DNA from: JAFGQU01 sp964483625
GTDB lineage: Bacteria; Omnitrophota; Gorgyraeia; Duberdicusellales; 4484-171
Length of the DNA stretch: 58,102 nt
Direction of reading: 5' to 3'
NCBI GenBank assembly: GCA_964483625.1
Contig: CAZABB010000008.1
Coordinates: 1-58,102, forward strand
The notes under the pieces are model-generated. The model searched no databases. It was not told where the DNA came from and saw only the letters and a program-made list of their open reading frames with translations. The translations under genes were made by a program, and so were the position numbers. Below are positions 57,801 to 58,102 of the stretch, in pieces (positions within the stretch are counted from its first letter, which is position 1; every line of letters begins with the position of its first letter).

Positions 57801-58102
57801 GCACTGGTTTGGAATTCGGCATAATTGGTGCTGTCGGTTTCGGTAATCCGTACCTGCGGAGCGGCCGCGTCAAGTACTTCCAGTTTTCTGACCGCGGCGC
57901 TGGTTCCTATCCCGATGCGGTTATTCAACGCGTCGATGACCAGGGAGTCGGAATCGATATTCAGAGAATTGACGGCATTCGCCAGAGTCCAGGTCGTGGC
58001 GCTGGGAGAAATAAGCGCGTCGGCTTCCATGGTGAGCGAATCGCCCGCACCGTCTCCCATATAGACGTCTCCGTCGACCTCGAGGTTGCCCTGGACATAG
58101 GT
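54857..58102 (-). CDS. Very long repetitive surface / tail-fibre-like protein, 5' end outside window
   Basis: At least 1081 aa; the frame stays open to the right edge. It consists of repeated beta modules such as GIGTNTPDVQLHVSSGD, YVQGNLEVDGDVYVGDGDG, PGDDFQNGTIDSSEIENNRL and LDFDKFEDTLDLDATTQINF. A different C-terminal domain follows (from NLGTSARQWANVYFVGGKAS to the end). Asp/Asn/Gly/Thr dominate. GIGTxxP modules are typical of trimeric tail-fibre or adhesin stalks. About 350 bases are repeated identically (55879-56229 and 56797-57147), and a third module recurs at the right edge. It probably forms a surface fibre. Confidence 0.8.
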   Translation of the reverse strand, partial: TYVQGNLEVDGDVYMGDGAGDSLTMEADALISPSATTWTLANAVNSLNIDSDSLVIDALNNRIGIGTSAAVRKLEVLDAAAPQVRITETDSTNYAEFQTSATGDLTATVSGDEINVDNFLKWGTHNTYDIGAAGANRPRTAYFNGPAIAVDTANLDQDSLDFAGAGTISTVGAGDLTLTPANNTSLIVDLNGTGDLNVNTNQFYVDTSTGYAGLGTATPDAPLHISAGDAFVSSDASAFGNASGDNDTYVQGNLEVDGDVYMGDGDGGFTVNTGTVDFPDATLDGDDFQDGTIDSSEVENNRLDFDKFEDTLDLDAATKINFTGNNLSFNLDTTTDFQLIDSGSATTHHIFYDNGDVRLGNNGEFFVDTDVNRVGINDTTPSYKLDINGTLRATGNADFNNGIDVTNAAITSSGGIDITGGAVNFPNNSIPGDDFAGGIDGSELEADILDFDKFQDTLDVDATTQINLGANNFEIDLDSTGIFQILDAGTAHHIYYANGDVRLGNNNEVYIDTSTEYTGIGTNTPDVQLHVSSGDLYISSDASAFGNASGNNDTYVQGNLEVDGDVYVGDGDGTLVINTTTVNLPGNEIPGDDFQNGTIDSSEIENNRLDFDKFEDTLDLDATTQINFTGNNLSFNLDTTTDFQLIDSGSATTHHIFYDNGDVRLGNNGEFFVDTDVNRVGINDTTPSYKLDINGTLRATGNADFNNGIDVTNAAITSSGGIDITGGAVNFPNNSIPGDDFVNGSIDSSEVAGLQDNDLGGGGDNDFGDFTCTGGEDGCTIDTGVIGANELADSFDSPSDCDSRFINDGWDLLSDATHRDNIGDNEDVGFDSGTGINVGWDGSRDVRFSFDCSDVDGASLSCSGETLNVDTQGDIVAGSGLASTLNSNDILPGSADFDVNLSVTADAITNTHLAFDTGQHLTTANTPTFAGATLNGHLLPGSDNSYNLGTSARQWANVYFVGGKASVVPTSKSEETVLYAIEAPEILFEDLGEAHLENGSAKIYFEKIYKETVNTEITYQILVTPYDNCKGLYVAERTADYFIVKENKQGTSNARFGYRIIAKRVGYEHDRFEDLKTYARK
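55879..57147. repeat. Near-identical 350-bp direct repeats inside the surface gene
   Basis: 55879-56229 and 56797-57147 look identical base for base and lie 918 bases (306 codons) apart. Flanking modules diverge. A separate unit at about 57311-57361 recurs at 58052-58102, 741 bases away. All offsets are multiples of three, so unequal recombination would keep the frame. Confidence 0.8.

Overview
This window (roughly half G+C, gene-dense) comes from a Gram-negative-type anaerobe. It encodes lipoproteins, an OmpA-like protein, a TonB-dependent receptor and a broad oxygen-defence set (flavodiiron protein, rubredoxin, rubrerythrin, Dps-like ferritin). A small basic protein of the kind conserved in the PVC superphylum, together with PilZ, DUF4416, HDOD and SPOR proteins and short intergenic word-repeats, suggests Omnitrophota (candidate division OP3) or a relative. 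That assignment is an inference from gene content, not a test. I see no rRNA, tRNA, CRISPR array or insertion sequence.

Layout. 1-469: two copies of an intergenic repeat. 470-11246 (+): envelope and housekeeping genes (degenerate LytM lipoprotein, ATPase, phosphoesterase, HIT, HD-GYP, SPOR, small basic protein, SH3, site-2 protease, AroB), then two PilZ proteins flanking an overlooked 49-aa zinc ribbon, DUF4416 and a PflX-type radical SAM enzyme. 11260-11440 (+): a c-di-GMP-I riboswitch with its own promoter and terminator but no sense-strand gene behind it. 11521-19527 (-): methyltransferase, hypothetical genes, a radical SAM enzyme behind a small repeat-bearing protein with an operator-controlled promoter, a retropepsin-like protein, small ORFs, a broken papain-like gene and AlkD.

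19776-32537 (-) is the most interesting region. It holds an NtrC-type regulator, TonB receptor, solute-binding protein, an overlooked 33-residue peptide gene, a radical SAM/SPASM enzyme, an ABC exporter, two sensor kinases and a REC-AraC regulator. Most genes overlap or nearly touch. A good sigma-54 promoter match lies before the binding protein, and the NtrC-type protein keeps the sigma-54 contact motif. I read this as a RiPP system (make, modify, export, capture, sense).

32641-42441 (-): release-factor-like protein, OmpA lipoprotein, PD-(D/E)XK nuclease, two flavin-binding proteins, then thioredoxin reductase, glutaredoxin, ferritin-like protein, FprA, Dps-like ferritin, rubredoxin (not previously delimited), rubrerythrin, an FNR-type reductase and a ribbon-helix-helix protein. 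42699-54810 has mixed strands: transglutaminase-like protein, DUF3108, YqeY, an orphan rod-like protein, a PAS kinase/HDOD cassette, a MIP18-DsbD-like pair, a GT-C membrane protein and an SGNH hydrolase. 54857-58102 (-) is the 3' part of a very long repetitive surface protein that runs off the right edge.

Cyclic-di-GMP recurs: HD-GYP phosphodiesterase, two PilZ receptors and the riboswitch. Several promoters lie so close to the start codon that leaderless transcripts are likely. Three promoters carry LacI/CcpA-like palindromes.
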